Positions 50,931 to 61,395 of a stretch of 64,000 bases of DNA are shown here, piece by piece. The notes under the pieces were generated by a model. The model was not told where the DNA came from and ran no database searches. It was given only the letters and a program-made list of their open reading frames with translations. The stretch spans positions 1,550,001 through 1,614,000 of the forward strand of contig NZ_JAIVLR010000001.1 of NCBI RefSeq assembly GCF_020524765.1, in the 5' to 3' direction. Position 1 is the stretch's first letter, and every line of letters starts with the position of its first letter. Source of the stretch: Qipengyuania gaetbuli (GTDB taxonomy: Bacteria; Pseudomonadota; Alphaproteobacteria; Sphingomonadales; Sphingomonadaceae). A program made the translations under genes and the position numbers.

Positions 50931-52499
50931 TTACGAAGCTTTCTTCCTGGTGAGGGCAGCGATGCGCTGCCGGTCGATGGCGCCGACTGCGAACGCCACC
51001 CCGAAATAGACCACCGCCGAACAGGCGACGAGGACGATGAGTGCACCCAGCCGTTCGAACAGGCCGGCCGAATACCAGCCGGTTAGCAAATCGCGCGCGA
51101 ACCACAAGGCTGCGCCCATGGCTGCGGCGGCGACCAGCTGGCGAGCGACACGCGCGACCAGCGACAGCGGGATCTCGTAATACCCGCGCCTGAGCAGGAC
51201 GATGTAGAGATAGACGACGTTGATCCAGGCGCCGATGACGCTGGCATAGGCGACCCCGACCACGCCAAACCGCTGGAGGAAGGCGATGTTGAAGCCGACG
51301 AAAACCGCAAGCGAGATGAAGGCTGCATAGACCGGCGTCTTGGTGTCCGACCGGGCGTAGAAATTGGGCACCAGCACCTTGACCAGCACATAGGCGGGCA
51401 GGCCGAGGACGAGCGCGGCCAGCACCTCGCCCGTGACTGCCGCATCGGCCATGTCGAAGCGGCCCCCCTGGAAGATCATGGTGATGAACGGGGTGGCGCA
51501 AATCGCCATCGCCACGGCTGCCGGAATGGTCAGCAGCATCGACAGCTCGATCGCGTCCGACTGGATCCGGTCCGCGCCTTCCTTGTTGTTGCCGCCCACG
51601 AATTTCGACAGCGTCGGCAGGATGGCGGTCGACAGGGCTATGCCGATGATGCCGAGCGGCAGCTGGTTCAGCCGGTCGGCATAATTCATGTAGCTCACCG
51701 AGCCGGTTTCGAGCTGGTTGAGGAAATAGAGCTGGACCAGCGTGTTGATCTGGTAGGCGCCGCCGCCGATCGCGGCCGGCAGGGCGATGATGGACAGCCG
51801 CTTCACTTCGGGCGTGATGCGCGGCCACAATATCTTGGGCCGAAAGCCTTCGACCCGCACCCAGTAGAGCAGCCAGAGCAGCTGGATCACGCCGCCCGCG
51901 GTCACGGTCCACGCGATGCCGTAAGTGACCTGTTCCAGGCTCGCGCCAGCCTCCATCCACCGCTCTCCCAGCAGCAGGGCGGCGATCAGCAGGATATTCA
52001 GGATGATCGGAAAACTGGCGCCCGGCGCGAAGCGCGAGACCGAATTGAGCATCCCGGTGAACAGCGTCACCAGGCTCACCAGCAGGATGTAGGGAAACAT
52101 GATCCGCGCAAAATCGACCGCAAGGTCGAATTCGCCCGGGTCGACTGGCTTGTCCGCCAGCAGCCAGATGACGCCCGGCATCGCCAGTTCGAAGACGATG
52201 CACAACGCGATCAGTACCGGCAGGAAGACGCTGAGCACGTCGGCGGAGAAGCTGCGCGCTTCTTCCAGCCCGCCGTCGCCGTGGAGCCGCTTGGAAAACA
52301 TCGGCACGAAGGCGGCCGAAAACGCGCCTTCCGCGAACAGGCGGCGGAAGACGTTGGGGATGATGAAGGCCTGGAACCAGGCATCGGTCACCGCATTTGC
52401 GCCGAGGACGCGCGAGAAGATCATCTCGCGCGCCATTCCGGCGATGCGGCTCACCATGGTGAGCGAGCCGATCGTGCCGACGTGCTTGAGCAGGCTCAT
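50931..52499 (-). CDS. murJ: Lipid II flippase MurJ (MviN)
   Basis: A 522-residue polytopic protein with about 14 membrane helices. It starts MSLLKHVGTIGSLTMVSRIAGMAREM, with the conserved SRxxGxxRE of MurJ, followed by FIIPNVFRRLFAEGAFSAAFVPMF. It flips lipid II across the inner membrane for peptidoglycan synthesis. It lies between secB and trpS on the same strand, 28 bp after secB. Complete and typical in length. Confidence 0.97.
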   Translation of the reverse strand: MSLLKHVGTIGSLTMVSRIAGMAREMIFSRVLGANAVTDAWFQAFIIPNVFRRLFAEGAFSAAFVPMFSKRLHGDGGLEEARSFSADVLSVFLPVLIALCIVFELAMPGVIWLLADKPVDPGEFDLAVDFARIMFPYILLVSLVTLFTGMLNSVSRFAPGASFPIILNILLIAALLLGERWMEAGASLEQVTYGIAWTVTAGGVIQLLWLLYWVRVEGFRPKILWPRITPEVKRLSIIALPAAIGGGAYQINTLVQLYFLNQLETGSVSYMNYADRLNQLPLGIIGIALSTAILPTLSKFVGGNNKEGADRIQSDAIELSMLLTIPAAVAMAICATPFITMIFQGGRFDMADAAVTGEVLAALVLGLPAYVLVKVLVPNFYARSDTKTPVYAAFISLAVFVGFNIAFLQRFGVVGVAYASVIGAWINVVYLYIVLLRRGYYEIPLSLVARVARQLVAAAAMGAALWFARDLLTGWYSAGLFERLGALIVLVACSAVVYFGVAFAVGAIDRQRIAALTRKKAS

Positions 52500-52527
52500 G
52501 CGCGAGCCTCCATCAGAGTTCCGCCCC

Positions 52528-53058
52528 TCAGGCGTTCCCGGTCGGAGCCGGGGTGCCCTGCGCCTGCTGCGCGGCGCGGGCCTGCAGCTGCTGCTGGTAA
52601 AGCGTGCCGAAATCCATCGGATCGAGCATCAGCGGCGGGTAGCCGAGATCGCGCACCGCTTCGGCGATGATGCCGCGCGCGAAGGGGAAGAGGAGGCGGG
52701 GCGTTTCGGCAAACAGGAAGGCGTGCGCGTGTTCTTCGGGCACGTTGCGGATGCCGACGAGGCCGCAGTAAGCCAGCTCGACGATGTACATCGCGCCCTG
52801 GTCCGCGTCCGCGCGCACGGTCATCTTCAGTTCGACTTCGTGCACTTCGTCGGTGATCTTGTTGGCCGCGATGTTGACCTGCACGTCGATGCGCGGCTGT
52901 TCCGACCACTGGTAGGCAGCCGGCGCATTCGGGTTCTCGACCGAGAGGTCCTTCACATACTGGTTGAGGACGCCGACCGTGGGGCGGTTGTCCGCGCCGT
53001 TGGCACCGGCTGCAGGGTCCGCGTTGAGATCGGTCAGTACGTCGTTTTCATCGGCCAT
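52528..53058 (-). CDS. secB: Protein-export chaperone SecB
   Basis: A 176-residue tetrameric chaperone that keeps preproteins unfolded and delivers them to SecA. GVLNQYVKDLSVENPNAP, VELAYCGLVGIRNVPEEHAHAFLFAETPRLLFPFAR and GYPPLMLDPMDFGTLYQQQ are characteristic. The ATG at 53058 (MADENDVL) fits the family; the open frame to 53142 is not needed. First gene of the secB-murJ-trpS run. Confidence 0.96.
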   Translation of the reverse strand: MADENDVLTDLNADPAAGANGADNRPTVGVLNQYVKDLSVENPNAPAAYQWSEQPRIDVQVNIAANKITDEVHEVELKMTVRADADQGAMYIVELAYCGLVGIRNVPEEHAHAFLFAETPRLLFPFARGIIAEAVRDLGYPPLMLDPMDFGTLYQQQLQARAAQQAQGTPAPTGNA

Positions 53059-53324
53059 CGGGCAAGCTTTCTCTAGACTGGCAATTCGGGATCGGTCGCC
53101 GGACGCGCACGCGCCCCGCATTTCAGGGCGCGCGCCTAGCACCGTGCAGGGCGCGGGGCAATGCGCGAGGAAGGCGACGGTCCGGTGCCTGATAGGGGTG
53201 TCTGGACCCGGCAGCGCCCATTGTGCGTTTGTAATTGGTCCCTATCTAGGGCAGTAGGGAGACAGGGCCGGTAACCTGCCTCCCCCCGCAGATTTGCCAA
53301 GTCGACCAGAACGGAATTTCGCCA

Positions 53325-53996
53325 GTGATCTACGAGATCGTCATCCTTGCCGCCATCGCCGCCTTCCTCGGCCTGCGCCTCTATTCGGTGCTCGGCCAGC
53401 GGTCGGAGCAGGAAGAGGACCCGATCCGCCGCAGCTACGGCCCGCGCGAACAGAATGCGCCTCCGCCGCCGGTCGCTGGCAGCGCCGATGCGGTTCCCGC
53501 CGCCCGCCCGACCGTGACGCTGCGCAGCGTGGACAATGCCACCAGCGCCAACGAAACCGCGATCCGCGCGATTGCCGCGTCCGATTCGCGGTTCGACCTG
53601 CTGTCGTTCCTCGAAGGGGCGAAGGCAGCCTATGCGATGATCCTCGAAGCCTTCTGGAAGGGCGACCGTGAAACCCTGCGCGAACTGACTGACGACGATG
53701 TCTACGCCAGCTTCGCTGCCGCGATCGACGCGCGCGAGGCAGCGGGCGAAACGCTCGACAACCGCCTGATCCGGATCGAGGACGCGACTGTCCATTCGGC
53801 CGAACTCGCGGGCAAGGATGCGCGCATCGCCGTGCGCTTCGTCGCCGATATCGCGGCCGTTACCCGCGACAAGGACGGCAATGTCGTTGCCGGTTCGCTC
53901 GACGATGCCGTGGAAAGCCGGGACATCTGGACCTTCCGCCGCCATGTCGACGCGATGGACCCGAACTGGGTCCTCGACGAAACCGACCAGGACTGA
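53325..53996 (+). CDS. Tim44/TimA domain membrane protein
   Basis: A 223-residue protein with an N-terminal membrane helix (IYEIVILAAIAAFLGLRLY), a Pro/Ala-rich linker (about residues 30-85) and a C-terminal Tim44-like domain (FDLLSFLEGAKAAYAMILEAFWKGD, then LRELTDDDVYASFAAAI). This is the bacterial TimA layout of Alphaproteobacteria. It starts at a GTG. It is divergent from secB and just before mltA (26 bp), and may help assemble or stabilise membrane complexes; its role is not established. Confidence 0.88.
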   Translation: MIYEIVILAAIAAFLGLRLYSVLGQRSEQEEDPIRRSYGPREQNAPPPPVAGSADAVPAARPTVTLRSVDNATSANETAIRAIAASDSRFDLLSFLEGAKAAYAMILEAFWKGDRETLRELTDDDVYASFAAAIDAREAAGETLDNRLIRIEDATVHSAELAGKDARIAVRFVADIAAVTRDKDGNVVAGSLDDAVESRDIWTFRRHVDAMDPNWVLDETDQD

Positions 53997-54022
53997 TCAC
54001 CGCCAGCACAGGAGACGGATGG

Positions 54023-55210
54023 ATGCGAAGCGCGCTCATAGCAGGGGCGGCTTTGCTGCTGTCCGCCTGCGCCGTGGTTCCCGATGCAAGGCCGCCGATG
54101 GACACGGGCGTGGTCCCGCCGCCGCCCGCGACGCTGGCCGACAACGCCCTGTCGGCAGGGCTGACTGCGGGGCCTGACATCGCCAGCCTGCCGATCGGGT
54201 CGCAGGATGCTGCCGCGGCCCTGTCCGCGTTTCGCGCCTCGTGCGACAAGATCCTGTTCCGCGACGATGCGAGCGGCCTCACCAGCCGGCTCGACTGGCA
54301 GGGCCCGTGCCTTGCCGCGACCAACTGGTCGAGCGAGCCGCGCCTGTTCTTCACCAGCCAGTTCGAAACCGCAGTCGTGGGTGAGGGCAAGGCCTTCGCC
54401 ACCGGCTATTTCGAGCCGGAAATCCTCGGCAGCCGTACCCGCGCGCCGGGATACGACGTGCCGGTCTATGCCATGCCGACCGACCTCGTGCGCGCATGGC
54501 CCGACGACACGCCCGAAGCCGAACGAACCGGTCGCCCCCCGCTCGGCCGGTATGACGAGAGCGGCAAGTTCGTGCCCTATTTCGAGCGGGCCGAAATCGT
54601 CGCAGGCGCGCTCGAAGGCAAGGTGCCGGTCATCGCCTGGGCCGCCGATCCGGTCGAATTCTTCTTCCTCCAGATCCAGGGTTCGGGCCTGCTGCGCCAG
54701 CCCGACGGCAGCGTCATGCGCATCGGCTATGCCGGGCAAAACGGGCGCGAATATGTCGGCGTCGGTTCGATCATGCGCGAACGCGGGCTGATCGGCGACG
54801 GGCCGGGCCAGTATCCCGGGTCGATGCAGGGCATCATCCAGTACATCCGCGACAACCCTGAAGAGGGCGAGGCGCTGATGAACCTCAACAAGAGCTGGAT
54901 CTTCTTCCGCGAGCTGACGACCGATGGCCCGCTCGGCTCGCTCGAAGTGCCGGTGCGAGGCCGCGACAGCGTGGCGGTGGACCCCAAGTTCGTGCCCTAT
55001 GGCGCGCCCGTCTGGCTCGATCTCGACCGCGACGTCGCCGATGGGCTTTGGGTGGCGCAGGACACGGGCGGCGCGATCAAGGGTGCCAACCGCTTCGACA
55101 CGTTCTGGGGCAATGGTGCCGATGCACGCGAGATCGCCGGCGGCATGAGCGGGCGCGGCAAGGCCTACATCCTCCTGCCCAAGGGAACGCTCGCGCGTCT
55201 CAAACCGTGA
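54023..55210 (+). CDS. mltA: Membrane-bound lytic murein transglycosylase A
   Basis: A 395-residue lipoprotein (lipobox LLSAC, Cys16). The MltA domain shows FTSQFETAVVGEGKAFATGYFEP, VEFFFLQIQGSGLL and, at the C-terminus, the 3D domain (VDPKFVPYGAPVWLDLD, then VAQDTGGAIKGANRFDTFWG) with the catalytic Asp in QDTGG. It cleaves peptidoglycan with 1,6-anhydro product. AGGAG lies eight bases before the ATG. Overlaps the Smr gene by 4 nt (GTGA). Confidence 0.95.
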   Translation: MRSALIAGAALLLSACAVVPDARPPMDTGVVPPPPATLADNALSAGLTAGPDIASLPIGSQDAAAALSAFRASCDKILFRDDASGLTSRLDWQGPCLAATNWSSEPRLFFTSQFETAVVGEGKAFATGYFEPEILGSRTRAPGYDVPVYAMPTDLVRAWPDDTPEAERTGRPPLGRYDESGKFVPYFERAEIVAGALEGKVPVIAWAADPVEFFFLQIQGSGLLRQPDGSVMRIGYAGQNGREYVGVGSIMRERGLIGDGPGQYPGSMQGIIQYIRDNPEEGEALMNLNKSWIFFRELTTDGPLGSLEVPVRGRDSVAVDPKFVPYGAPVWLDLDRDVADGLWVAQDTGGAIKGANRFDTFWGNGADAREIAGGMSGRGKAYILLPKGTLARLKP

Positions 55211-55761
55211 CTGCGCCGCGTGGCCTGACGGCAGAAGAAGCAGCGGCCTGGGAAAAGGTCGCGGCGACGGTCGATCCGCTGCACCCTCCGGTAAAGCGGC
55301 CAGTGGCGCTTGCACCGGCTGCCGTGACAGCGCCTGCTCCTCCCAAGCCCCTGCCGAAGGTCCGCAAGGCGGTAGCGCCGCCGAAGAAGGCACCGCCCCC
55401 GCCGCCGCCGCAAACCAATTCGCTCGATTCCCACTGGGACCGCAGGCTCAAGTCGGGTTCTATCCAGCCCGATGTGACGCTCGACCTGCACGACCACGGG
55501 CTCGATGCGGCCTACGACCGGCTGATGAGCGGCATCGCGCAGGCCCGCGCCATCGGTGCGCGCACGGTGCTGCTAATCACCGGCAAGCCGCGTCCCGTCG
55601 CGCCTGCCGACCGGGCGGAGCGGCGCGGGGCGATCAGGGCCAAGGTGCTGGACTGGCTGGCGGCCTCCAGCCACCATTCCGCCATCGCCGCGGTCCGCCG
55701 CGCGCACCAGCGCCATGGCGGAGACGGCGCGCTCTACATCGTGCTCAGGCGCGAGCGCTGA
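55207..55761 (+). CDS. Smr domain protein
   Basis: A 184-residue protein. Residues 1-85 are Pro/Lys/Ala-rich and low in complexity; the rest is an Smr (MutS2-related) domain with VTLDLHDHGLDAAYDRLMSG, VLLITGKP and GDGALYIVLRRER. The LDLHG motif is changed to LDLHDHG, as in several alphaproteobacterial Smr proteins. Smr domains are nicking or RNA endonucleases in other proteins; the substrate here is unknown. It starts at a GTG inside the mltA stop, so it is coupled to mltA. Confidence 0.9.
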   Translation: MTAPRGLTAEEAAAWEKVAATVDPLHPPVKRPVALAPAAVTAPAPPKPLPKVRKAVAPPKKAPPPPPPQTNSLDSHWDRRLKSGSIQPDVTLDLHDHGLDAAYDRLMSGIAQARAIGARTVLLITGKPRPVAPADRAERRGAIRAKVLDWLAASSHHSAIAAVRRAHQRHGGDGALYIVLRRER

Positions 55762-56359
55762 CAAGCCGGCGCAGACCGAGCAGCAGCGCACCGAACAGCA
55801 TGAACACCAGCGCAAGCCCCGCGATATTCGCGAAGACCCGGCCATATCCGTACTGCGGCACGTCGAGGAAGAAATAGGCGTAGAAACCGCTCATTTCGCC
55901 ATAAACCAGTGCGAAGACGGTGTAGGTCACCGGCGCGATCATCACCAGCGGCAGGTCCTTCCAGCCATTGTCGGCCGGACGGGTGAAGGCCAGCCACCAG
56001 CCGACCGTCGCGGCGGGAATGATCGTGTGGTGCATCTGGTTGGTATACCAGTCCAGCCCGACCGGGTGGTGATCTGCCGCCAGCAGAGTGTGATAGACGA
56101 TGGCCACGATCGTGATTGCGGTCGCAAGCGCAAAAGGCACGGCGCGGTGGATCGATCCCTTCGCTGCGATCCAGGCGAACAGCACGGCGGCAGCCAGATT
56201 GCTCCAGATCGTGAAGAAACGCAGCAGCAGGGCGAAGGAGACGAGCGGGCTGCCGTCCCGTTCGAGATTGAGCGTGGACTGGACCGCGAGGCCGATGAAG
56301 GCTGCCAGCGAGATGATGCCGGCGAGAACGCGGGCCCGTTGCGAAAATGCGATGCTCAT
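55745..56359 (-). CDS. Pr6Pr family membrane protein
   Basis: A 204-residue protein with six membrane helices. RFFTIWSNLAAAVLFAW, then the strongly conserved WYTNQMHHTIIPAATVGWWLAF and FALVYGEMSGFYAYFF, match the Pr6Pr family. Function unknown. Its 3' end overlaps the convergent Smr gene by 17 bp. Confidence 0.85.
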   Translation of the reverse strand: MSIAFSQRARVLAGIISLAAFIGLAVQSTLNLERDGSPLVSFALLLRFFTIWSNLAAAVLFAWIAAKGSIHRAVPFALATAITIVAIVYHTLLAADHHPVGLDWYTNQMHHTIIPAATVGWWLAFTRPADNGWKDLPLVMIAPVTYTVFALVYGEMSGFYAYFFLDVPQYGYGRVFANIAGLALVFMLFGALLLGLRRLVSARA

Positions 56360-56397
56360 GCCCGTTGCGTAGCGGGTGGCGGCGTGCAGTAAAGCAC

Positions 56398-56430
56398 GAA
56401 AAAGCCCCCGACATTGCTGCCGGGGGCTTC
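56398..56430 (-). terminator. katG terminator
   Basis: A GC-rich stem (about 56402-56410 with 56421-56429) with a 10-base loop. On the minus strand it is followed by TTTTCGT. It begins about 33 bases after the katG stop. Confidence 0.85.
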
Positions 56431-56462
56431 TTCTGCGGCCCAGTGGGCTCGGGTATGACCCG

Positions 56463-58667
56463 TTATTTGTGGTACTTGGCGTAGGTCAGGTCGAAACGGT
56501 CCGCGTCCATGACCTTGGTCCAGGCCTTGACGAAGTCGCGCACGAACTTCTCCTCGTTACCGTTCTCGGCATAGACTTCGGCCACGGCGCGCAGGCGCGA
56601 GTTCGAACCGAAGACGAGGTCGGTGCGCGTGGCGCGCCATTTTTCGGCACCCTTCAGGCGGCAGCGACCGACGAATTCCTCGTCGCCGCTCTCGTCGACC
56701 ACTTCCCACACCGTGCCCATTTCGAGCAGGTTCACGAAGAAGGAATTGTCGAGCTTGCCCGGGGTGTCGGTGAGAACGCCCAGCGGCTTGTCGCCATAGA
56801 CCGCGCCCATTGCGCGCAGCCCGCCGACCAGCACGGTCATCTCGGGGATCGAGAGGCCGAGCAGGTGTGCCTTGTCGACCAGCATGTCCTCGGTCTTCAC
56901 CGAAGCCTTGGTCTTGAGGTAGTTGCGGAAGCCGTCGGCGAAGGGCTCGAGCGGCTCGAAGCTCTCGGCGTCGGTCTGCTCCTGGCTGGCATCGCCGCGG
57001 CCGGTGGTAACCGGGACCGCGACGTCGAAGCCGGCATCCTTGGCTGCCTTCTCGACTGCAGCCGAACCGGCGATCACGATGGCATCGGCCATCGAGAGGT
57101 CGCCGCGCAGTTCGTCGAGCTTGGCCAGGACCTTGGCGAGCTTGTCGGGCTCGTTCGCTTTCCAGTCCTTCATCGGCGAGAGGCGGATGCGGGCACCGTT
57201 GGCGCCGCCCCGGTGGTCCGAATTGCGGTAGGTCGAGGCCGAGGCCCAGGCCGTCTTGACCAGTTCGGCAATTGACAGGCCGCTGGCGAGGACCTTGGCC
57301 TTGAAGTCCGCAACCGCCGCGTCCGAGGCCTGCTTGCCGGCGGGGACGGGGTCCTGCCAGATCAGGTCTTCAGCCGGGACTTCCGGGCCGAGGTAACGGA
57401 CCTTGGGACCCATGTCGCGGTGGCACAGCTTGAACCATGCGCGGGCGAAGGCATCGTCCAGCGCCGCCTGGTCGTCGCGGAAGCGTTCGGAAATCTTGCG
57501 ATAATCCGGGTCACGCTTCAGCGCCATGTCGGCGGTGGTCATCATGGTCGGGACCTTCTTGCTCGGGTCCCGCGCATCGGGTGCCATGTCTTCCGGATCG
57601 GGATTGATCGGCTGCCACTGGTTCGCGCCGGCCGGGCTCTGGACGAGCTCGTAATCGTACTTGAACAGAAGGCGGAAGTAGTCGCCACCCCACTGCGTCG
57701 GATTGGGCGTCCAGGCACCTTCGATACCCGAGGTGGTGATGTGGCCCTTCTCGATTTCTTCCGGATCGGTCAGCCAGCCGAAGCCCATGCGATGCAGGGT
57801 TTCGCCTTCCGGCGCGCCCGAGAACGTGTCCGAAGGCTTGGCACCGTGGGCCTTGCCGAAAGCGTGGCCACCGGCGGTCAGCGCAACGGTTTCCTCGTCG
57901 TTCATGGCCATGCGCGCGAAGGTTTCCTTCATGTCGCGCGCCATGCCTTCCCAGTCGTTGGGATTGCCGCCCGGACCTTCGGGATTGACGTAGATGAGGC
58001 CCATCTGGATCGCTGCCAGCGGGTTTTCGAGCGCCTTGCCCTCGTCGGGCAGGATGCGGGTTTCCGCACCGGTGTCGACCCACTGTTCTTCCGTGCCCCA
58101 ATAGACGGTTTCCGGATCGTACACGTCCTTGCGGCCGCCGCCGAAGCCGAAGACGGGACCACCCATCGATTCAATGGCGACGTTGCCGGTGAGGATGAAC
58201 AGGTCGGCCCAGCTGATGTGCTTGCCGTACTTCTGCTTGATCGGCCACAGCAGGCGGCGGGCCTTGTCGAGGTTGCCGTTGTCCGGCCAGCTGTTGAGCG
58301 GAGCGAAGCGCTGCTGGCCGCTGCCGCCGCCGCCGCGCCCATCGCCCGTGCGATAGGTACCGGCTGCGTGCCAGGCCATGCGGATGAAGAAGGGGCCGTA
58401 GTGACCATAGTCTGCCGGCCACCAGGGCTGGCTGTCGGTCATGAGGTCGGTGAGATCCTTCTTGAGCGCGTTGTAGTCGAGCGCGTTGAAGGCTTCGCAA
58501 TAGTCGAAATCCTCGCCCATCGGATCGGCCGCGCGGCCGCCTTCGGTCAGGATTTCAAGGTCGAGCTGGTCGGGCCACCAGTCGCGGTTGGTACGGCCGA
58601 ACAGCGAGCGCGTGCCGGCGTTGCCGTGGAAAGGACAACCGCTGATATCTCCGGTCTTGGCGTCCAT
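56463..58667 (-). CDS. katG: Bifunctional catalase-peroxidase KatG
   Basis: A 734-residue heme enzyme that removes hydrogen peroxide. The distal site has Arg96, Trp99 and His100 ([11 protein letters not shown]), and the proximal His is in [15 protein letters not shown]-type loops and the duplicated C-terminal domain are complete. The ATG at 58667 follows GGAGAG and starts [15 protein letters not shown]; the frame open to 58748 is not needed. It is transcribed as a single gene in line with ahpF and ahpC, with its own upstream region containing a CAATCGATTA word. Confidence 0.97.
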   Translation of the reverse strand: MDAKTGDISGCPFHGNAGTRSLFGRTNRDWWPDQLDLEILTEGGRAADPMGEDFDYCEAFNALDYNALKKDLTDLMTDSQPWWPADYGHYGPFFIRMAWHAAGTYRTGDGRGGGGSGQQRFAPLNSWPDNGNLDKARRLLWPIKQKYGKHISWADLFILTGNVAIESMGGPVFGFGGGRKDVYDPETVYWGTEEQWVDTGAETRILPDEGKALENPLAAIQMGLIYVNPEGPGGNPNDWEGMARDMKETFARMAMNDEETVALTAGGHAFGKAHGAKPSDTFSGAPEGETLHRMGFGWLTDPEEIEKGHITTSGIEGAWTPNPTQWGGDYFRLLFKYDYELVQSPAGANQWQPINPDPEDMAPDARDPSKKVPTMMTTADMALKRDPDYRKISERFRDDQAALDDAFARAWFKLCHRDMGPKVRYLGPEVPAEDLIWQDPVPAGKQASDAAVADFKAKVLASGLSIAELVKTAWASASTYRNSDHRGGANGARIRLSPMKDWKANEPDKLAKVLAKLDELRGDLSMADAIVIAGSAAVEKAAKDAGFDVAVPVTTGRGDASQEQTDAESFEPLEPFADGFRNYLKTKASVKTEDMLVDKAHLLGLSIPEMTVLVGGLRAMGAVYGDKPLGVLTDTPGKLDNSFFVNLLEMGTVWEVVDESGDEEFVGRCRLKGAEKWRATRTDLVFGSNSRLRAVAEVYAENGNEEKFVRDFVKAWTKVMDADRFDLTYAKYHK

Positions 58668-58745
58668 TGAACTCTCTCCTTCGAAAAAAGACTCGGTCTC
58701 CCGCCCGAGAACCGAAGGACGATGAACGGCGCCCGTTAATTCGTC

Positions 58746-58755
58746 CAATCGATTA
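58746..58755. promoter_or_regulatory. CAATCGATTA word upstream of katG, shared with ahpC
   Basis: The 10-mer is identical to that at 61279-61288 upstream of ahpC and is followed here by AATTGATT and AGCGATT at roughly 14-15-base steps. It is a candidate site for OxyR or another peroxide regulator. This is inference from the shared word alone. Confidence 0.45.
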
Positions 58756-58868
58756 AACGGTTCAAATTGATTGCCATAAGCGATTGAGCGGCGAAGCGTG
58801 CCCCAGTTGCGAAAAGCGCCGCCATCCCGCTGGAATGACGACGCTTTCGTAACTGATCTGGGTCAATT

Positions 58869-60458
58869 TCAGGCGGCCTGGGCGATGTCCTCCACCGGCT
58901 CCGTGCGGATCAGGTAATCGAAGGCGGACAGGCCCGCCTTCGAGCCTTCGCCCATGGCGACGACGATCTGCTTGTAAGGCACGTCGGTCACATCGCCTGC
59001 ACCGAAGATGCCGGGCACATTGGTGCGGCCTTCCTCATCGGTGACGATTTCGCCGAACTTCGTCAGTTCGAGGCCCGAGCCCTGCAGCCATTCGGTGTTC
59101 GGCACGAGGCCGATCTGGACGAACACGCCTTCGAGCGCGATGCGGCGTTCGGAACCCGACTTGCGGTCTTTGAGGACGAGGCCGTTGACCTTGCCGTTCT
59201 CGCCGGTGATCTCGGTCGTCTGGCCGCTGGTGACGATCTCGACATTGGGGAGGCTGCGCAGCTTGGCCTGCAGCACTTCGTCGGCGCGCAGCTTCTCGTC
59301 ATATTCGACCAGCGTGACGTGGCCGACGATCTTGGCGAGGTCGATCGCCGCCTCGACGCCGGAATTGCCGCCGCCGATCACCGCGATGCGCTTGCCCTTG
59401 AACAGCGGCCCGTCGCAGTGCGGGCAATAGGCGACACCCTTGTTGCGGTATTCCGCCTCGCCCGGCACGCCGAGATTGCGCCAGCGCGCACCCGTCGCGA
59501 GGATCAGGCTGCGCGCCTTGAGGCTTGCGCCATTGCCCAGTTCGACCGTGTGAAAGCCGCCTTCCTTAGTGGCTGGGACAAGCTTCACGGCCTTGGCGAG
59601 ATCCATCAGGTCGATGTCGTATTCGCCCACGTGGCGTTTGAGTTCACCAGCCAGCTTCGGCCCTTCGGTATAGGGCGTGCCGGGCAGGTTCTCGATGCCG
59701 AGCGTGTCGTGCAGCTGGCCGCCGAAGCGTTCCGCCGCGATACCGGTGCGAAAGCCCTTGCGCGCAGTGTAGATTGCGGTTGCCGCGCCTGCCGGACCGC
59801 CGCCGATGACGAGCACTTCGAACGGGTCCTTGGCCGACAGCTTTTCTGCCGCCTTCTCCTCGCTGCCCGTGTCGAGCTTGGCGAGGATTTCGGCCAATTC
59901 CATCTTGCCGTTGTAGAAGGGCTCGCCGTTGAGGAAGGTCGCGGGGACCGCCATGATCTCGCGTGCCTCGACTTCGTCCTTGTGCGTGCCGCCTTCGATC
60001 AGCGTGGCGGTGATGCGCGGGTTTTCCAGCGCCATCAGCGTCAGCGCCTGCACCACGTCGGGGCAGTTGTGGCAGGACAGCGAGAAATACATCTCGAAAT
60101 TGTAATCGCCCTCGAGGCCGCGGACCTGTTCGATGAGGTCGGCATCGACCTTGGGCGGATGGCCGCCGGCCCACAGCAGGGCGAGGACGAGGCTGGTGAA
60201 CTCGTGGCCCATCGGCAGGCCCGCGAAGCGCACCCACTTTTCCGCATCGCTGGCGCGGCGGATGACGAAGCTGGGCTTGCGCGCGTCGGTCCCGTCGAAG
60301 CTCGCGTTGACGAGATCGTGCAGCGCGGCGATTTCCTCCAGCAGTTCGCGCGTTTGCGCGGACTTGGCGTCATCGCCCAGCGAGGCGACGAGTTCGATCG
60401 GCTCGCGCAGATTGGCGAGATAGGTCGAAAGCTGCTGCTTCATCGCGGTGTCGAGCAT
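58869..60458 (-). CDS. ahpF: Alkyl hydroperoxide reductase subunit F
   Basis: A 529-residue flavoprotein that passes electrons from NAD(P)H to AhpC. An N-terminal tandem-thioredoxin domain carries Cys129-His-Asn-Cys132, and a thioredoxin-reductase-like part has the FAD motif GGGPAGAA (residues 219-226), the redox pair Cys345-Pro-His-Cys348 and the second nucleotide motif [16 protein letters not shown] precedes the ATG. It lies 146 bp after ahpC, separated from it by a hairpin that should lower its expression relative to AhpC. Confidence 0.97.
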   Translation of the reverse strand: MLDTAMKQQLSTYLANLREPIELVASLGDDAKSAQTRELLEEIAALHDLVNASFDGTDARKPSFVIRRASDAEKWVRFAGLPMGHEFTSLVLALLWAGGHPPKVDADLIEQVRGLEGDYNFEMYFSLSCHNCPDVVQALTLMALENPRITATLIEGGTHKDEVEAREIMAVPATFLNGEPFYNGKMELAEILAKLDTGSEEKAAEKLSAKDPFEVLVIGGGPAGAATAIYTARKGFRTGIAAERFGGQLHDTLGIENLPGTPYTEGPKLAGELKRHVGEYDIDLMDLAKAVKLVPATKEGGFHTVELGNGASLKARSLILATGARWRNLGVPGEAEYRNKGVAYCPHCDGPLFKGKRIAVIGGGNSGVEAAIDLAKIVGHVTLVEYDEKLRADEVLQAKLRSLPNVEIVTSGQTTEITGENGKVNGLVLKDRKSGSERRIALEGVFVQIGLVPNTEWLQGSGLELTKFGEIVTDEEGRTNVPGIFGAGDVTDVPYKQIVVAMGEGSKAGLSAFDYLIRTEPVEDIAQAA

Positions 60459-60485
60459 GAAAGTCTCCGAAGGGATGGAAGATGG

Positions 60486-60527
60486 GAAAAGGCCCGGGGC
60501 GGGGGGGAGGCAAGTGCCCCGGGCCTT
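60486..60527 (-). terminator. Hairpin between ahpC and ahpF
   Basis: A 12-bp stem (60489-60500 with 60516-60527) with a 15-base loop and TTTT after it on the minus strand. It lies about 78 bases after the ahpC stop and 28 bases before the ahpF start. It probably ends most ahpC transcripts and lets some continue. Confidence 0.82.
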
Positions 60528-60604
60528 CCAGCGACCCGAGTCCAGTCAGGCTCGGGCTCTTGGGCGGCACCCGGAGAAGATGGGCGCCGCCGGTCTTGTC
60601 GCGC

Positions 60605-61171
60605 TTAGATCTTGCCGACGAGGTCGAGCGAAGGAGCGAGGGTTTCGCTGCCTTCTTCCCAGGCTGCCGGGCAGACCTGGCCGGGGTTGTTGCGCACGTA
60701 CTGGGCGGCGCGGATCTTGCGGACCAGTTCGTTGGCATTGCGGCCGACGCCTTCGCAGGTCTGCTCGACCAGCTGGATCACGCCGTCAGGGTCGACGACG
60801 AAGGTGGCGCGATCGGCCAGGCCCACGCCTTCACGCAGCACGTCGAAGTTCTTGGCCAGCTCGTGGTTCTGGTCGCCCAGGAACGGGAAGTTCAGCTTGC
60901 CGATCTTTTCCGAGGTGTCGTGCCAGGCCTTGTGGCTGAAGTGGGTGTCGGTCGACACGCCGTAGACTTCGACGTCCAGCTTCTGGAGCATTTCGTAGTG
61001 CTCGCCGAGGTCTTCGAGCTCGGTCGGGCAGACGAAGGTGAAGTCGGCCGGATAGAAGAAGAACACGGCCCACTTGCCGCGCACGTCTTCGTCGGTGACG
61101 TCGTAGAAGTCCTTGCCGGCCTGGAAGGCGGTGGCCTTGAACGGTTTGATCTGGCTTCCGATGATACCCAT
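60605..61171 (-). CDS. ahpC: Alkyl hydroperoxide reductase subunit C (peroxiredoxin)
   Basis: A 188-residue 2-Cys peroxiredoxin. The peroxidatic Cys48 is in [11 protein letters not shown] and the resolving Cys167 is in [13 protein letters not shown], both typical of the AhpC1 class that pairs with AhpF. The ATG at 61171 ([11 protein letters not shown]) has GGAGA nine bases upstream; the frame extends to 61237 without homology. First gene of the ahpC-ahpF set. Confidence 0.98.
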   Translation of the reverse strand: MGIIGSQIKPFKATAFQAGKDFYDVTDEDVRGKWAVFFFYPADFTFVCPTELEDLGEHYEMLQKLDVEVYGVSTDTHFSHKAWHDTSEKIGKLNFPFLGDQNHELAKNFDVLREGVGLADRATFVVDPDGVIQLVEQTCEGVGRNANELVRKIRAAQYVRNNPGQVCPAAWEEGSETLAPSLDLVGKI

Positions 61172-61278
61172 GGTTGTTATTCTCCGTATGTTCGGGTTGG
61201 AATTCGTGCCCTCCAGATAGGGTTCGCTGCGATGCACAAAAGCGATTTTGTGCGATTGCGAGCATCGAAATAATCAAT

Positions 61279-61288
61279 CAATCGATTA
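61279..61288. promoter_or_regulatory. CAATCGATTA word upstream of ahpC, shared with katG
   Basis: The same 10-mer as at 58746-58755, within a run of ATCGAAA, AATCAAT, ATCGATT and TTTCGAT words between 61262 and 61300. The spacing of about 10 bases is as expected for sites of a LysR-type regulator such as OxyR. Confidence 0.45.
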
Positions 61289-61395
61289 GAACTTTCGATA
61301 AGTGCAACTGTCGGGCGATTTCGTTGCGTCTGGCGCAAGAGAGGGGTGTGGCAAGCCGGTTCGCGAAATCCGGATTTTCGTGCTAGGTGAAGGGG

